The position numbers were made by a program, and so were the translations under genes. The notes under the pieces were generated by a model. That model worked only from the letters and a program-made list of their open reading frames with translations, did no database searches and was not told the DNA's origin. Positions 1 through 11,726 of a DNA stretch of 64,000 bases are shown here, in pieces (the stretch's first letter is position 1; every line of letters starts with the position of its first letter). The stretch lies in contig JAXMHA010000001.1 of the NCBI GenBank assembly GCA_046347015.1, positions 1 through 64,000 of the forward strand, written 5' to 3'. The DNA is from Dokdonella_A sp046347015. GTDB lineage: Bacteria; Pseudomonadota; Gammaproteobacteria; Xanthomonadales; Rhodanobacteraceae.

Positions 1-120
1 CGCTCACGCAGTGAGCGAAAGCACTCTTCGAGGCCGCTCGAAGAGCGGAAGCTTTGTTTCGAGCCGCTCGAAGAGCGGAAACTTTGCTTTGGCTGCGCGC
101 AGCGCGAAAGTCGCGCTCAG
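1..120. repeat. Array of small hairpins with a 30-bp tandem repeat downstream of ispH
   Basis: Four dyads lie in a row. At 1-17 the arms CGCTCAC and GTGAGCG flank GCA. At 34-48 and again at 64-78 the arms CCGCTC and GAGCGG flank GAA. At 92-103 there is the self-complementary GCTGCGCGCAGC. The two central hairpins belong to a 30-bp unit that occurs twice in tandem (33-62 and 63-92) with few differences, and each hairpin is followed by a GAAA/CTTTG-like spacer. The array sits just beyond the ispH stop, so it may act as a terminator or 3' stabiliser, or be a REP-like element. The left edge is cut by the window. Confidence 0.6.
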
Positions 121-135
121 CGCACGAGCGCTACC

Positions 136-1083
136 TCAGGCCCTCGCCAGATCCCGCAAATCCTTCGGCAACGCGAAAGTGACGTTCTCCGGTTCACCGC
201 CGAGTTCGGTGACATCGGTGGCGCCCCATTCCACCAATCGGTCGACGACTTCGCGCACGAGGCGCTCGGGGGCCGACGCCCCGGCGGTGACGCCGACCGT
301 TCCGCAGGTATCGAGCCATTCGCGCCGGATGTCGCCGGCGCCATCGATCAGGTGTGCCGGCACGCCTTGCTGGCTCGCGATCTCGCGCAACCGGTTCGAG
401 TTCGAGCTGTTCGGCGAGCCGACGACCAGCACGACATCGCACAACCTGCCGAGCGCGCGCACCGCGTTCTGGCGATTCTGCGTCGCGTAGCAGATGTCGT
501 CGTGGCGCGGGCCCTGGATTTCGGGAAAGCGAGCCTTCAGCGCGGCGACGATCGCGAGCGTGTCATCGACCGACAGCGTCGTCTGCGTCACGTACCCGAG
601 TCCGTTGCCGCCGTCCGGCGGGATGCGCGCGACGTCGGCGACCGTCTCGACCAGGCGGATCGTGCCGCGATTGGCCGGGTCCCACTGCCCCATCGTGCCT
701 TCGACCTCGGGGTGGCCGCCGTGGCCGATCAGCACGACGTCGCGTCCGGCGCGGCCGTGGCGCGCGACCTCCATGTGCACCTTCGTCACCAGCGGGCAAG
801 TCGCATCGAACACCTTGAGGCCGCGGCGCGCGGCCTCCGTGCGCACCGCCTGCGATACGCCGTGCGCGCTGAACACGACCGTTGCGCCGTCCGGCACCTC
901 GCCGAGTTCGTCGACGAACACCGCACCGCGCGTGCGCAGCCCTTCCACGACGAAGCGGTTGTGCACCACTTCGTGGCGCACGTAGATCGGCGCACCGAAC
1001 ACCTCGAGCGCGCGCTCGACGATCTCGATCGCGCGATCGACGCCGGCGCAAAAACCGCGGGGATTGGCAAGGACGACCTTCAT
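136..1083 (-). CDS. ispH: 4-hydroxy-3-methylbut-2-enyl diphosphate reductase IspH (LytB)
   Basis: This is the last enzyme of the MEP isoprenoid pathway, a cytoplasmic 4Fe-4S enzyme that reduces HMBPP to IPP and DMAPP. The 315-residue product has the family length. The three cluster cysteines are visible: C12 in RGFCAG, one in DATCPLV and one in DICYATQNRQ. The substrate-binding histidines appear in VRHEVVHN, SAHGVS and IGHGGHPEVEG. I chose the ATG at 1083 because MKVVLANPRGFCAG is the conserved N-terminus; the frame stays open further upstream, but that part has no family similarity. A cupin gene ends 22 bp upstream on the same strand, so the two may be co-transcribed. Confidence 0.97.
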   Translation of the reverse strand: MKVVLANPRGFCAGVDRAIEIVERALEVFGAPIYVRHEVVHNRFVVEGLRTRGAVFVDELGEVPDGATVVFSAHGVSQAVRTEAARRGLKVFDATCPLVTKVHMEVARHGRAGRDVVLIGHGGHPEVEGTMGQWDPANRGTIRLVETVADVARIPPDGGNGLGYVTQTTLSVDDTLAIVAALKARFPEIQGPRHDDICYATQNRQNAVRALGRLCDVVLVVGSPNSSNSNRLREIASQQGVPAHLIDGAGDIRREWLDTCGTVGVTAGASAPERLVREVVDRLVEWGATDVTELGGEPENVTFALPKDLRDLARA

Positions 1084-1105
1084 CGGCAACAGGGCGGCGC
1101 GTGGC

Positions 1106-1570
1106 TCACGGATACGGCGTACCGTCCTTGTGCACATAGTGTACCTTCCCACCTGCATCGCGCGCATAAGCGAGGTCGGCGTCGGTATAGACCGCGGTGT
1201 CGGATTCGTCCCGATTGCCGACCTCGAGGTACGTCGCCGGTACCGTGCCACGGTTCACCAACTGGTGGCCATCGCGACCGCCCGCCTTGAAGCCGACCAC
1301 CATTCCCGGCTTCAACGTCTCCTCGCCGGCATCGGTCACCAGCACCAGTTCGCCTTCGAGGACGTAGACCAGCTCGTCCTCGCGCGAATGCCAGTGCCGC
1401 ATCGACGATTCCTTGCCCGGCGGCAGGACCGTCAGGTTGACGCCAAACGCGGTCAGGCCGAACGCGTCACCGAGCCGGTGCTTCGCGCGCGGCAGCACGC
1501 GCGAGCGGAACGGTTCCGGATAGCCACTGCCCGTGGCGGGCGTGATGTCGAGTGCACGTTTCGCGATCAT
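1106..1570 (-). CDS. Cupin-domain protein (COG3837-like)
   Basis: A 154-residue single-domain cupin. The first cupin motif is seen as RHWHSREDELVYVLEGE at about residues 58-75, with histidines and a glutamate placed to bind a metal. The second motif is around GRDGHQLVNRG, at about residues 98-108. Such small cupins are often annotated as XRE-associated or sugar-binding-type cupins, but substrate and reaction cannot be read from the sequence. It is followed by ispH on the same strand after 22 bp and preceded by the terminator of the S53 pseudogene, so it probably has its own promoter in 1571-1725. No signal peptide is seen, so it is likely cytoplasmic. Confidence 0.85.
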   Translation of the reverse strand: MIAKRALDITPATGSGYPEPFRSRVLPRAKHRLGDAFGLTAFGVNLTVLPPGKESSMRHWHSREDELVYVLEGELVLVTDAGEETLKPGMVVGFKAGGRDGHQLVNRGTVPATYLEVGNRDESDTAVYTDADLAYARDAGGKVHYVHKDGTPYP

Positions 1571-1725
1571 TCTTGAACCTCACGCGGATCGCCATGCAAG
1601 CGGGAATCGGCGAGCATGACCGTCTCGCGCGAATTCTACCGCGCGCGGCGTACCGACCCGCTGCAGCGGCGCCGCGCCCGCCTTGGCGGCCTTCCGCCTG
1701 GACCTGCATCCAGCATCACGGGAGG

Positions 1726-1754
1726 AAAAAGGCCTCCCGCGATGCGGGAGGCCT
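1726..1754 (-). terminator. Rho-independent terminator of the S53 pseudogene
   Basis: An 11-bp perfect stem (AGGCCTCCCGC at 1730-1740, GCGGGAGGCCT at 1744-1754) with a 3-nt loop. On the minus strand it is followed by a T run (AAAAA at 1726-1730 on the plus strand). It lies 26 bp past the stop of the S53 protease pseudogene. Confidence 0.85.
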
Positions 1755-1779
1755 CCGGAACAAACCCGTGCCGACAAGA

Positions 1780-4611
1780 CTACGGAATGGTGACCGCAGC
1801 GCCCGTGTTGTCGAAGCCGTAGTCGAGCACCTGCGCCGGGAATCCATCCGGTGCGGTGGTCGTCATGTGGATGTAGCCGTAGTTCAACGCGTGCGTCTGG
1901 CTGTTGAGGAATGCGATGCCGATGTAGCCATCGACTCCGGCTCTCCAGTTCGCCGCCAGGCTGTCCGTCGTGGAGTCCCGCGAGAACGTCGAATTCGGCC
2001 CGATCGTATCGCCGGACTGGAGCACCGCGTAATTGCCGGTGCCGTCCACGACCCCACCGACTTCGTTGGAGAACGGATTCGGGAGCTGATCGTCGTACCA
2101 GTAGAACAGCAGGCCGGTGCCGTCATCGTACGGGTTGAAGTTGTCGACGGTGCTGTCGAAGCCGTGGTAGTTGCCGGTGGCGAGGTCGAGCGCGCTGCCG
2201 GCGACGCTGTCCGCTACCGGTTGGTCGACGGTGAACGTGTAGACGCCGCCTGCCGGGTGCCCGGTGTCGCCGGGATCGAAGCCGGCTGCGAACACGGTGT
2301 CGCTCTGCGGCCCCGGGATCACGGTCATCGCCAGCGGTACCACCACCAGCGGTTGCGTTGGGTCGTTCGTCGTCACGCAAATCTCGGCCGCATAGTTGCC
2401 GGGCGTGAGCGAAGCCGTTCCCGGCATCACGTTGACGTTGACGTTGGCGCTCTGTCCACCACTGACCGTCCCTTGGCCGCCCGCGGTCAACCAAGCCGGT
2501 GCATCGCCGCTGCACGACCCGTCACTGCTGGAGTGAGCGACGGCCGCATACGTCAGCGGGACACTGTTGACGGCATCGCTGACCGCGAGGCCCTGGGTCT
2601 GGTTGCCAAGCACCACGACCGCGGCAAACGTCATCGGGTCGGGCGAAAACGTCGCCCATCGCCTTGATGCCGACAAGCAGTTGCACGATCGCGGTCTGCG
2701 TCAACGCACCGGAGGTTCCGGTGACCGTGACCTGGTACGTGCCGATCAGGCGGTATCGTCGGACGTGAACGTCAACGTGCTGGTCGAGTCGGTGCTCGGA
2801 GGATCGAGGCCGCCGTCACCCGTCGGGCAATCCGCTGACGGTGAGGTCGACCGGATCGGAGAACCCATTCAGCGTATCGACCGTCACTGTCGTGCCGGCG
2901 CTGGAATCCGGCTTCGTAGTGACCAGGGGGCGGATAGGCGGACGGCACGTATCCCGGCGTCGTGGTCGGAATCCTTGAACTCGCCGATGCACGCTCCCGA
3001 TCGGACTTGCCCCAGCCGGCGGTGACGAGGTCGTACTGACATCGAAGCCTCCGTTGTTTCCGCTGGATGTCGTGGAAATCGCTCGCGTAGTCGGGGCCGA
3101 CGGCAGCGTTGTAAAGCGCCGGGTTGACGAATCCCAACGGTGCTCCGCCGTTGGCGACGGACTGCTCGTTCAACCAGCGCGATGAACCCGGCCCAGCGCG
3201 GCGTCGCGAAGTGACTGGTGCCGCCGTAGTAGGAACCCATGGCCGTTAGCACAAGCGGTGACGTTATCCAAATTGGCTTCGGCGGCCACGTCGGGATCGT
3301 TCCGCCAGGTCGTCGAACCGCCGTTCTGGGCATTGATCACGCCCGGCAGGCGCGGCGGTCAGGATCGGATAGTTCGCCGGGCTGTAGAACCCACCGCCTG
3401 AATCGTGCCCGGGCAGTCTCGTTGGCCCACGGACCACCGGGACCGCTGGTCGTAGAGATCAGTGCCGCCGACTTGCAGCACGAGTGGATTCGTCGCGGGC
3501 GGATAGAAGTTGCTGTCATCGTATAGACCATGTCCCCGACTGCATTCAGGTAGGTCTGCCCCTGCGCTTGGAACTCCGCGAAGATTGGGTCGCAATTGTG
3601 GCCGAGGTCGGTCGAACCCCACGACGAACTCAACACCTTGGCGAGATTGTCCGTCGCCATCCGGTTGAGCATGTCCGGGCCGCTGACGTTGCTTTCGTAG
3701 AAGAGGACCTGGGTGATGCCCGGCGCCATGCCGATCTCGGCGATGTCGAGTACCTGTTCGGCGTCGTCGCAGGCGCTTCCGCGCCGTCGCACAGGCTGCA
3801 TCGACGCCAGTAACACGTTGTTGATCGGCACATCGGACGTCATGCCGGTTTGCGTGAAGAACAGCTGCACGTCGCTGCGTAGCCAGCTTCTGCATCGAAG
3901 GAAATGTCCGACGGTCTACCCGCACCGCCGTCGAGGACCACTGCCGTAATACGCGGCGCGCATGTACTCGACGGGAATGCCCCACCGGGGCCCGAGCCGG
4001 TCGCATTCGGCAGCGGCGTCCCGCGCTTCAGCATCGGCTTCGGCAACTCGAAGGTGTCGAGCCCGGTGATCTGCAGTACCACGGCACCGCACCGGCGAGA
4101 TCGTCGGTTCCCCGATCCGGCGCGAAGGTGGCGATTCTGCGGTCGGGTGCTGGTACCACCCATCGTCACATGCAGCGCGTTGTCGATCGTGGCGACGGAG
4201 CCCTCGATGTCGATGAGGTGCCGATTCGGCGTCGTGATCACCGTGAACCTGCGCCTTGGCCCGCGCGACGACGGCATCGTAATCCGCCTGGGTCGGGCTG
4301 GCGAACTGGTTGGTGAACTCGGCGACGCTGAGATAGTGGTGATACTCCGGACTCTGCGGGTCGTACAGCCGCGCAGGAGTTCATTCCAACGCGGTCTGGT
4401 GCCGCAGCGTCAGGTTGATCGCGAGTTGCAGTTGCTTCGAACCCGGCAGTGGGGCAATTCGCCTGGCTTGGCCATCCATGACCACAGGAGGCACCTGCGC
4501 CATCAGCATTCCATGCAACGTTGAACTGCCGTCCACGGTAGTCGCGCGCGCGTGGAGTGACAACGCACGCGAAAATGGACGCAAGAATCGACGGCGCAAA
4601 CGTGACGTCAT
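1780..4611 (-). pseudogene. Secreted S53 (sedolisin/kumamolisin) peptidase, multiply frameshifted
   Basis: Pieces of one large S53 protease lie in order but in shifting minus-strand frames. There is an N-terminal part with RIAPLPGSKQLQLAINLTLR (about 4385-4480). A pro-kumamolisin activation domain follows, with LYDPQSPEYHHYLS and VITTPNRHLIDIEGSV. The catalytic domain retains the Glu-x3-Asp pair in AEQVLDIAEIG (near 3745), LVLQVGGTDLYD (near 3460) and the serine region GGTSHFATPRWAGF (near 3210). NEQSVANGGAPLGF, Ig-like repeats and a long C-terminal domain (1780-2640) follow. About a dozen small indels interrupt the frame; some compensate each other. The serine loop seems to carry an extra His codon compared with the usual GTSFATP. 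The C-terminal part contains VFAAGFD, like the tails of other secreted proteins here. Start at 4611 is the likely old ATG. An intact relative lies at 26288-28507. Neighbouring genes are intact, so decay rather than general sequencing error is favoured, but raw reads would settle it. Confidence 0.85.
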
Positions 4612-4956
4612 CCGACGCCGCGCCGCAAGGTCGAAGTGATCACTGGTTGCCCTCGGTGAACTGACCGCCGCCTGTGCGGTCCCTCGGCCGATGGAATGGG
4701 ACGCCGGCGGGATGTTCACGTCAGCCCGCGACCTGCACGCGGGTGGGCACGATGTCTCGAGGGCGATCCACTTCCGGACGCGCCTGAACCTCGGCTGCGT
4801 CAACCGGCAGCGCAGCGTACGCGCGCCATCACGGCGGACACACGCACCCTTACATTTATTTACGAGGCGGCATGCGCCTGCGACTGCAGGAACCGCAACG
4901 GTGACGCAGCCAGAAACCCCGGGGCGCAACGACGCCGAAACGGCGCACCAATCTCG
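4612..4956. other. Intergenic region between lspA and the S53 pseudogene
   Basis: This 345-bp stretch has no convincing gene on either strand. An A+T-rich patch at 4849-4863 (TTACATTTATTTAC) stands out in GC-rich DNA and could be part of the old promoter of the minus-strand protease gene. No hairpin with a T run follows lspA. Confidence 0.5.
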
Positions 4957-5544
4957 TCAATGCGGGGCCAAGGCCACGCCGGCGGATGGCAGAAAGTCAG
5001 GCCAGGAGTATTCCGGCGATACACCGCGCGATGCGATCGTGTAGCGGGTGTCACCGCGCATGCCGAACAGGATCAACGCCACCGCGCCGACGCAGATAGC
5101 CGAATCGGCAATGTTGAATGCCGGCCACGCCCAGTCGCGCCAGTAGATCTGGATGAAGTCGACGACGTGTCCGTGCAGCAGGCGATCGGCGAGGTTGCCG
5201 AGTGCCCCGCCGATGACGAGCGCGAGCGGCAACGCGGTGCGCCACTCGCGGCGCGGCGTGCGCGCGAGCCACGCGATCAACACGAGGCTGACGATGACGG
5301 CAAGCGTGCCGAACAGCCACGTCTGCCAGCCCGAACCGCCGGCAAGGAAACTGAATGCGGCGCCGGTATTGAACGCGAGCGTCCAGTTCAGCAAATGCGG
5401 GATGACCGCGTGCGGTTCGTGCAGAACGAGTTCGCGCAAGGCGAGCGCCTTCGTCGCCTGGTCGAGCGCGATCACGGCGACCGACACGGCCAGCCAGGGC
5501 AGCGCATTGGTTTTCGACGCCGGCACGTCAGGATCCACCCGCAC
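4957..5544 (-). CDS. lspA: Lipoprotein signal peptidase (signal peptidase II)
   Basis: An inner-membrane aspartyl protease that cleaves prolipoprotein signal peptides after lipidation. The 195-residue product has four hydrophobic segments. The catalytic aspartates lie in GNLADR and FNIADS, and the N-terminal DQATK block is present. The start is a GTG (5542-5544) placed directly after the ileS stop codon with no spacing, so translation is probably coupled to ileS. It is longer than the E. coli enzyme (164 residues): an N-terminal extension of about 10 residues and a C-terminal tail of about 25 with no recognised feature, which could mean the ancestral stop was lost. In many relatives lspA is followed closely by ispH; here a 3.9-kb insert separates them. 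Confidence 0.96.
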   Translation of the reverse strand: MRVDPDVPASKTNALPWLAVSVAVIALDQATKALALRELVLHEPHAVIPHLLNWTLAFNTGAAFSFLAGGSGWQTWLFGTLAVIVSLVLIAWLARTPRREWRTALPLALVIGGALGNLADRLLHGHVVDFIQIYWRDWAWPAFNIADSAICVGAVALILFGMRGDTRYTIASRGVSPEYSWPDFLPSAGVALAPH

Positions 5545-8466
<2,922 letters not shown>

Positions 8467-8577
8467 GCGGGAACGAGTGGATTGGAGTGGGGTCCGGAAG
8501 GTGCTGGCCGCGCGGTCACGCCGCGGCGCAGATGGTGTCCTTGGCGACGGCTACGCGGCGGCTTCCCGGCGCCACGA

Positions 8578-9573
8578 TCATCCGCACGCGCCGGATTTCC
8601 GCCGGCTCGGCACGGGCGCCGGCCGCCGGGGGTGCGCCGATCGCACGCCGAGGAGTTCGCGCGCCTGCGCGGCGTCCCGATCCATCTGCACGACGAGTGC
8701 ATCGAGGCCGGTGAACTTCGCTTCGTCGCGCAGGTGGGCGACGAACTCGACTGCGATCCGCCTGCCGTAAATGTCGTCGTCGAAGTCGAACAGGTGCGCT
8801 TCGAGCACCGGTTGGCCGCCGCCTCCGATGGTCGGGCGCACGCCGAGGCTCGCGACGCCCGGCAGCGGGCGGTCGCCGATGCCGTGCACGCGCACCGCGA
8901 AGATGCCATTGACCGGCGCCACGCGCTTCCCCAGCGGGACATTGGCCGTCGGATAGCCCAATTGCCGGCCGAGTCCGTTGCCATGCACGATGCGCCCGCC
9001 GATCGTGAACGGCCGCCCGAGCAGGCGTCCCGCGAGTTCGAAATCGCCCGCGCCGAGTGCCGCGCGCACGCGCGACGCCGACACGCGCTCGCCATCATCG
9101 GCCGCGACCGGTTCGACCACGCATACGTCGAAACCGCATTCCACGCCGAGCGCGCGCAGCAACGCGACATCGCCGGCGCGCCGATGGCCGAACCTGAAAT
9201 CCGCGCCGACCCGAACCTCGCGTGCACCCATCCGCCGCACCAGCACTTGCCGCACGAAGGACTCCGCGCCCATCGACGCCAGCACGGCGTCGAACCTCAG
9301 CAGCAGCAGCAACTCGATCCCGGCGCCGGCGAAACCGTGCAACTTCTCGCGCAGCGACGACAGCCTCGGCATCGGCCCGCGCGCGAAAAACGCCCGTGGC
9401 AACGGCTCGAACGTCACCACGGCGGGGACGAGTGAAAGCTCGCGCGCACGGTCCCGCACGCCCGCGAGGACCGCGGCATGCCCACGATGCAAGCCATCGA
9501 ATGCCCCAATGGCCACGACGCTGCCGCCCGGAGCGAGGCAGGCTCCCGCCGCCTTGCGGAATACTTTCAACAT
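8578..9573 (-). CDS. ribF: Bifunctional riboflavin kinase / FAD synthetase
   Basis: Converts riboflavin to FMN and then to FAD. The 331-residue product has an N-terminal nucleotidyltransferase domain with GAFDGLHRGH (about residues 23-32, the family GxFDGxHxGH motif) and SASRVRAAL. A C-terminal flavokinase domain has GYPTANV and GVRPTIGGG. I set the start at the ATG 9571-9573 (MLKVFRKA), which fits other RibF proteins; the frame runs open far upstream antisense to nothing conserved, so a longer product is unlikely. It lies between murJ and ileS on the same strand, as in many gammaproteobacteria. The C-terminal tail rich in Arg and Pro is not part of the kinase fold. Confidence 0.96.
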   Translation of the reverse strand: MLKVFRKAAGACLAPGGSVVAIGAFDGLHRGHAAVLAGVRDRARELSLVPAVVTFEPLPRAFFARGPMPRLSSLREKLHGFAGAGIELLLLLRFDAVLASMGAESFVRQVLVRRMGAREVRVGADFRFGHRRAGDVALLRALGVECGFDVCVVEPVAADDGERVSASRVRAALGAGDFELAGRLLGRPFTIGGRIVHGNGLGRQLGYPTANVPLGKRVAPVNGIFAVRVHGIGDRPLPGVASLGVRPTIGGGGQPVLEAHLFDFDDDIYGRRIAVEFVAHLRDEAKFTGLDALVVQMDRDAAQARELLGVRSAHPRRPAPVPSRRKSGACG

Positions 9574-9671
9574 CACGGGATTATATCGGTGGATCGACGC
9601 GAACCGCCGCGCGAGGCCAGGTCCCGCACCCTCGCGTGGCAATCGCGGCGCCTGCCGACGGCCGGCACGGG

Positions 9672-11285
9672 TCATGCGGGCCGGAGGTCGCGCGCGCGGA
9701 ATCCGGTCGCGAGCAGGATCGCAACATAGGTGATGCTGCCCGCCGCGACCAGCAAGGCGAGATGCCAGACCCGGGTCCAAGCCGGCACGCCGGTCCAATC
9801 CGGCCACAACCAGAGTCCCGCCGCGAGCACGGCGGTCATCGCGCCGCACGCCACGGCGAGCCGCACGCCATGCCGGGCCCAGCCCGGCTCGCGACGATAG
9901 ACGCCGGCACGGCGCAACCCGCGCCACAGCAGGGCGAAGTTGAGGAAGCTCGACACCGAACCCGCGATGCCGAGCGCCATGTGCAAGCCCGGCACCTTGG
10001 CGATGCCGGCGAGCCACGGCCCGGCAAGCACGTCCGGCGGCGCCCACCAGACATACAGCAGTGCGATGAATACGACGTTGCACAGCATGTTGACAACGAG
10101 CGCCGCGACACCGGCCCGCACCGGCGTCTTCGTGTCCTGGCGCGAGTAGAACGCCGGCAACAGCACCTTGACCAGCGCATACGCCGGCAATCCGCACACC
10201 ATCGCCATGATCGACAGCGTTGCCATGCGGGTATCGAACGCGGTGAAGCGCTGGTGCTGGAACAGCGTCGCGACCAGCGGCTCGGCCAGCAGCAGCAATG
10301 CGCACATCGCCGGGACCGCGATCAGCAGCGTCACGCGCAAGCCCCAGTCGAGCGCGCGCGAAAAACTCTCGCGATCGACCGCGACGTGATGGCGCGACAG
10401 CGCCGGCAGGATCACCGTACCGAGCGCGACGCCGAACACGCCGAGCGGCAATTCGAGGAACCGCGTCGACTGCGACAGCCAGCTTTGCGAGCCGGTGACC
10501 AGCAGCGACGCAATGACGGTATCGAGCAACAGGTTTACCTGGGCCACCGACGAGCCGAACAGGGTCGGCACCATCAGCTTCAGGATCTTCCGTACGTCGG
10601 GGTGGCGCGGCCCCCAGCGCGGTCGCGGCAGCAGGTCGAGCCGGCGCAGCGACGGAAACAGGAACACGAGCTGCACGATGCCGGCGGCGAGGATGGCCCA
10701 GCCGAGCGCCATGATCGGAATGCCGAGGTGCGGCGCGAGCCACAGCGCGGCGACGATCAACGCAATGTTGAGGATCGCCGGTGCCATCGCCGGCAGCGCG
10801 AACTGGTGGAAGCTGTTGAGGACGCCGGCGGCAAGCGCGGTCAGCGACACGAACAGCAGGAACGGGAACGTCAGCCGCAGGAGGTCGACCGTCAAGCCGA
10901 ACTTGTGCGGCTCGTCGAACGCACCCGGCGCGAACACCAACGCGACCTGCGGCGCGAACAGCACGCCGAGCGCGGTGACGACCAGCAGCACGCCGCCGAG
11001 CGTCCCGGCGACATTCGCGACGAGCCGCTCGAGTTCCGCGTGGCTGCGCGTCTCCTTGACTTCGGTGAAGACCGGCACAAAGGCGGTCGAGAACGATCCT
11101 TCCGCGAACAGGCGGCGCAGGAAGTTCGGGATGCGGAAAGCAACCCAGAACGCGTCGGTTGCCGCGTCGGCGCCGAACGTGATGTTGATCGCCATGTCGC
11201 GCGCGAGGCCGAGCACGCGCGATGCGGCGGTGACCGCGCTGAACGACGCGACGCTGCGCAACAGGCCGGAATTGCGCGCCGTCAC
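9672..11285 (-). CDS. murJ: Lipid II flippase MurJ (MviN)
   Basis: An integral membrane protein of the MOP superfamily that moves lipid II across the inner membrane for peptidoglycan synthesis. The 537-residue product has about 14 hydrophobic segments and the conserved N-terminal pattern ASRVLGLARDMAIN, then FRIPNFLRRLFAEGSFSTAF. A GTG at 11283-11285 is the apparent start. The gene is divergent from rpsT, with about 110 bp between them, and leads the minus-strand set murJ-ribF-ileS-lspA. Confidence 0.97.
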   Translation of the reverse strand: MTARNSGLLRSVASFSAVTAASRVLGLARDMAINITFGADAATDAFWVAFRIPNFLRRLFAEGSFSTAFVPVFTEVKETRSHAELERLVANVAGTLGGVLLVVTALGVLFAPQVALVFAPGAFDEPHKFGLTVDLLRLTFPFLLFVSLTALAAGVLNSFHQFALPAMAPAILNIALIVAALWLAPHLGIPIMALGWAILAAGIVQLVFLFPSLRRLDLLPRPRWGPRHPDVRKILKLMVPTLFGSSVAQVNLLLDTVIASLLVTGSQSWLSQSTRFLELPLGVFGVALGTVILPALSRHHVAVDRESFSRALDWGLRVTLLIAVPAMCALLLLAEPLVATLFQHQRFTAFDTRMATLSIMAMVCGLPAYALVKVLLPAFYSRQDTKTPVRAGVAALVVNMLCNVVFIALLYVWWAPPDVLAGPWLAGIAKVPGLHMALGIAGSVSSFLNFALLWRGLRRAGVYRREPGWARHGVRLAVACGAMTAVLAAGLWLWPDWTGVPAWTRVWHLALLVAAGSITYVAILLATGFRARDLRPA

Positions 11286-11330
11286 CGGTGTGCCGCCCCA
11301 CGCGCCGCCCGCCCGGAGCCCGCGCCGGAT

Positions 11331-11359
11331 TTGACGTTTCCGGCGTCCTTCCGCATAAT
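11331..11359 (+). promoter_or_regulatory. Sigma-70-type promoter of rpsT
   Basis: A -35 box TTGACG (11331-11336) and a -10 box CATAAT (11354-11359) are separated by exactly 17 bp, 39 bp before the rpsT start codon. The fit to the housekeeping consensus is very good. Confidence 0.8.
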
Positions 11360-11398
11360 CCCGCGCCCATTTTCGATCGAGCCGTCCGGAGTTTCCCC

Positions 11399-11662
11399 TT
11401 GGCGAACATCAAGTCTGCAAAGAAGCGCGCGCGCCAGTCCGAACAGCGCCGCCAGCGCAACGCGAGCGCCCGTTCGATGGTGCGCACCGCGATCAAGCGC
11501 GTCCACAAGGCCGTCGACACGAAGGACAAGGCCGCCGCCGAAGCCGCCCTCAAGGCCGCCGAGCCGGTCATGGACCGCTACGCCGCCCGCGGCCTGATCC
11601 ACAAGAACAAGGCCGCCCGTCACAAGAGCCGCCTCACCGCGGCGATCCGCGCGCTCGCCTGA
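11399..11662 (+). CDS. rpsT: 30S ribosomal protein S20
   Basis: An 87-residue, strongly basic protein (ANIKSAKKRARQSEQRRQRN at the N-terminus) that binds 16S rRNA early in 30S assembly. The start is a TTG (11399-11401) with GGAG at 11388-11391, 7 nt upstream. No ATG or GTG is available near the conserved N-terminus; the in-frame start further upstream would add a segment with no S20 similarity. E. coli rpsT also starts with UUG, and S20 represses its own translation partly through that weak start, so the same control is plausible here. It is divergent from murJ and has its own promoter. Confidence 0.97.
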   Translation: MANIKSAKKRARQSEQRRQRNASARSMVRTAIKRVHKAVDTKDKAAAEAALKAAEPVMDRYAARGLIHKNKAARHKSRLTAAIRALA

Positions 11663-11726
11663 GCGCGCGACGCCCGCTTGCTTGCCGGCGCAGGACCGGC
11701 GTACCCGCAGCCTGCACCGGCGCCAT

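Noticed and set aside
1780..4611. General sequencing error as explanation for the frameshifts
   Set aside because: Long neighbouring genes such as ileS, murJ and uvrA have no frameshift, so a genome-wide indel problem is unlikely; a local error is still possible.
9574..11571. A long N-terminal extension of RibF
   Set aside because: The frame is open upstream of the ribF ATG across murJ, but the extension reads murJ DNA in another frame and has no RibF similarity.
9222..11597. A 791-codon open frame on the plus strand
   Set aside because: It is antisense to ribF and murJ, with low-complexity Arg/Gln-rich sequence.
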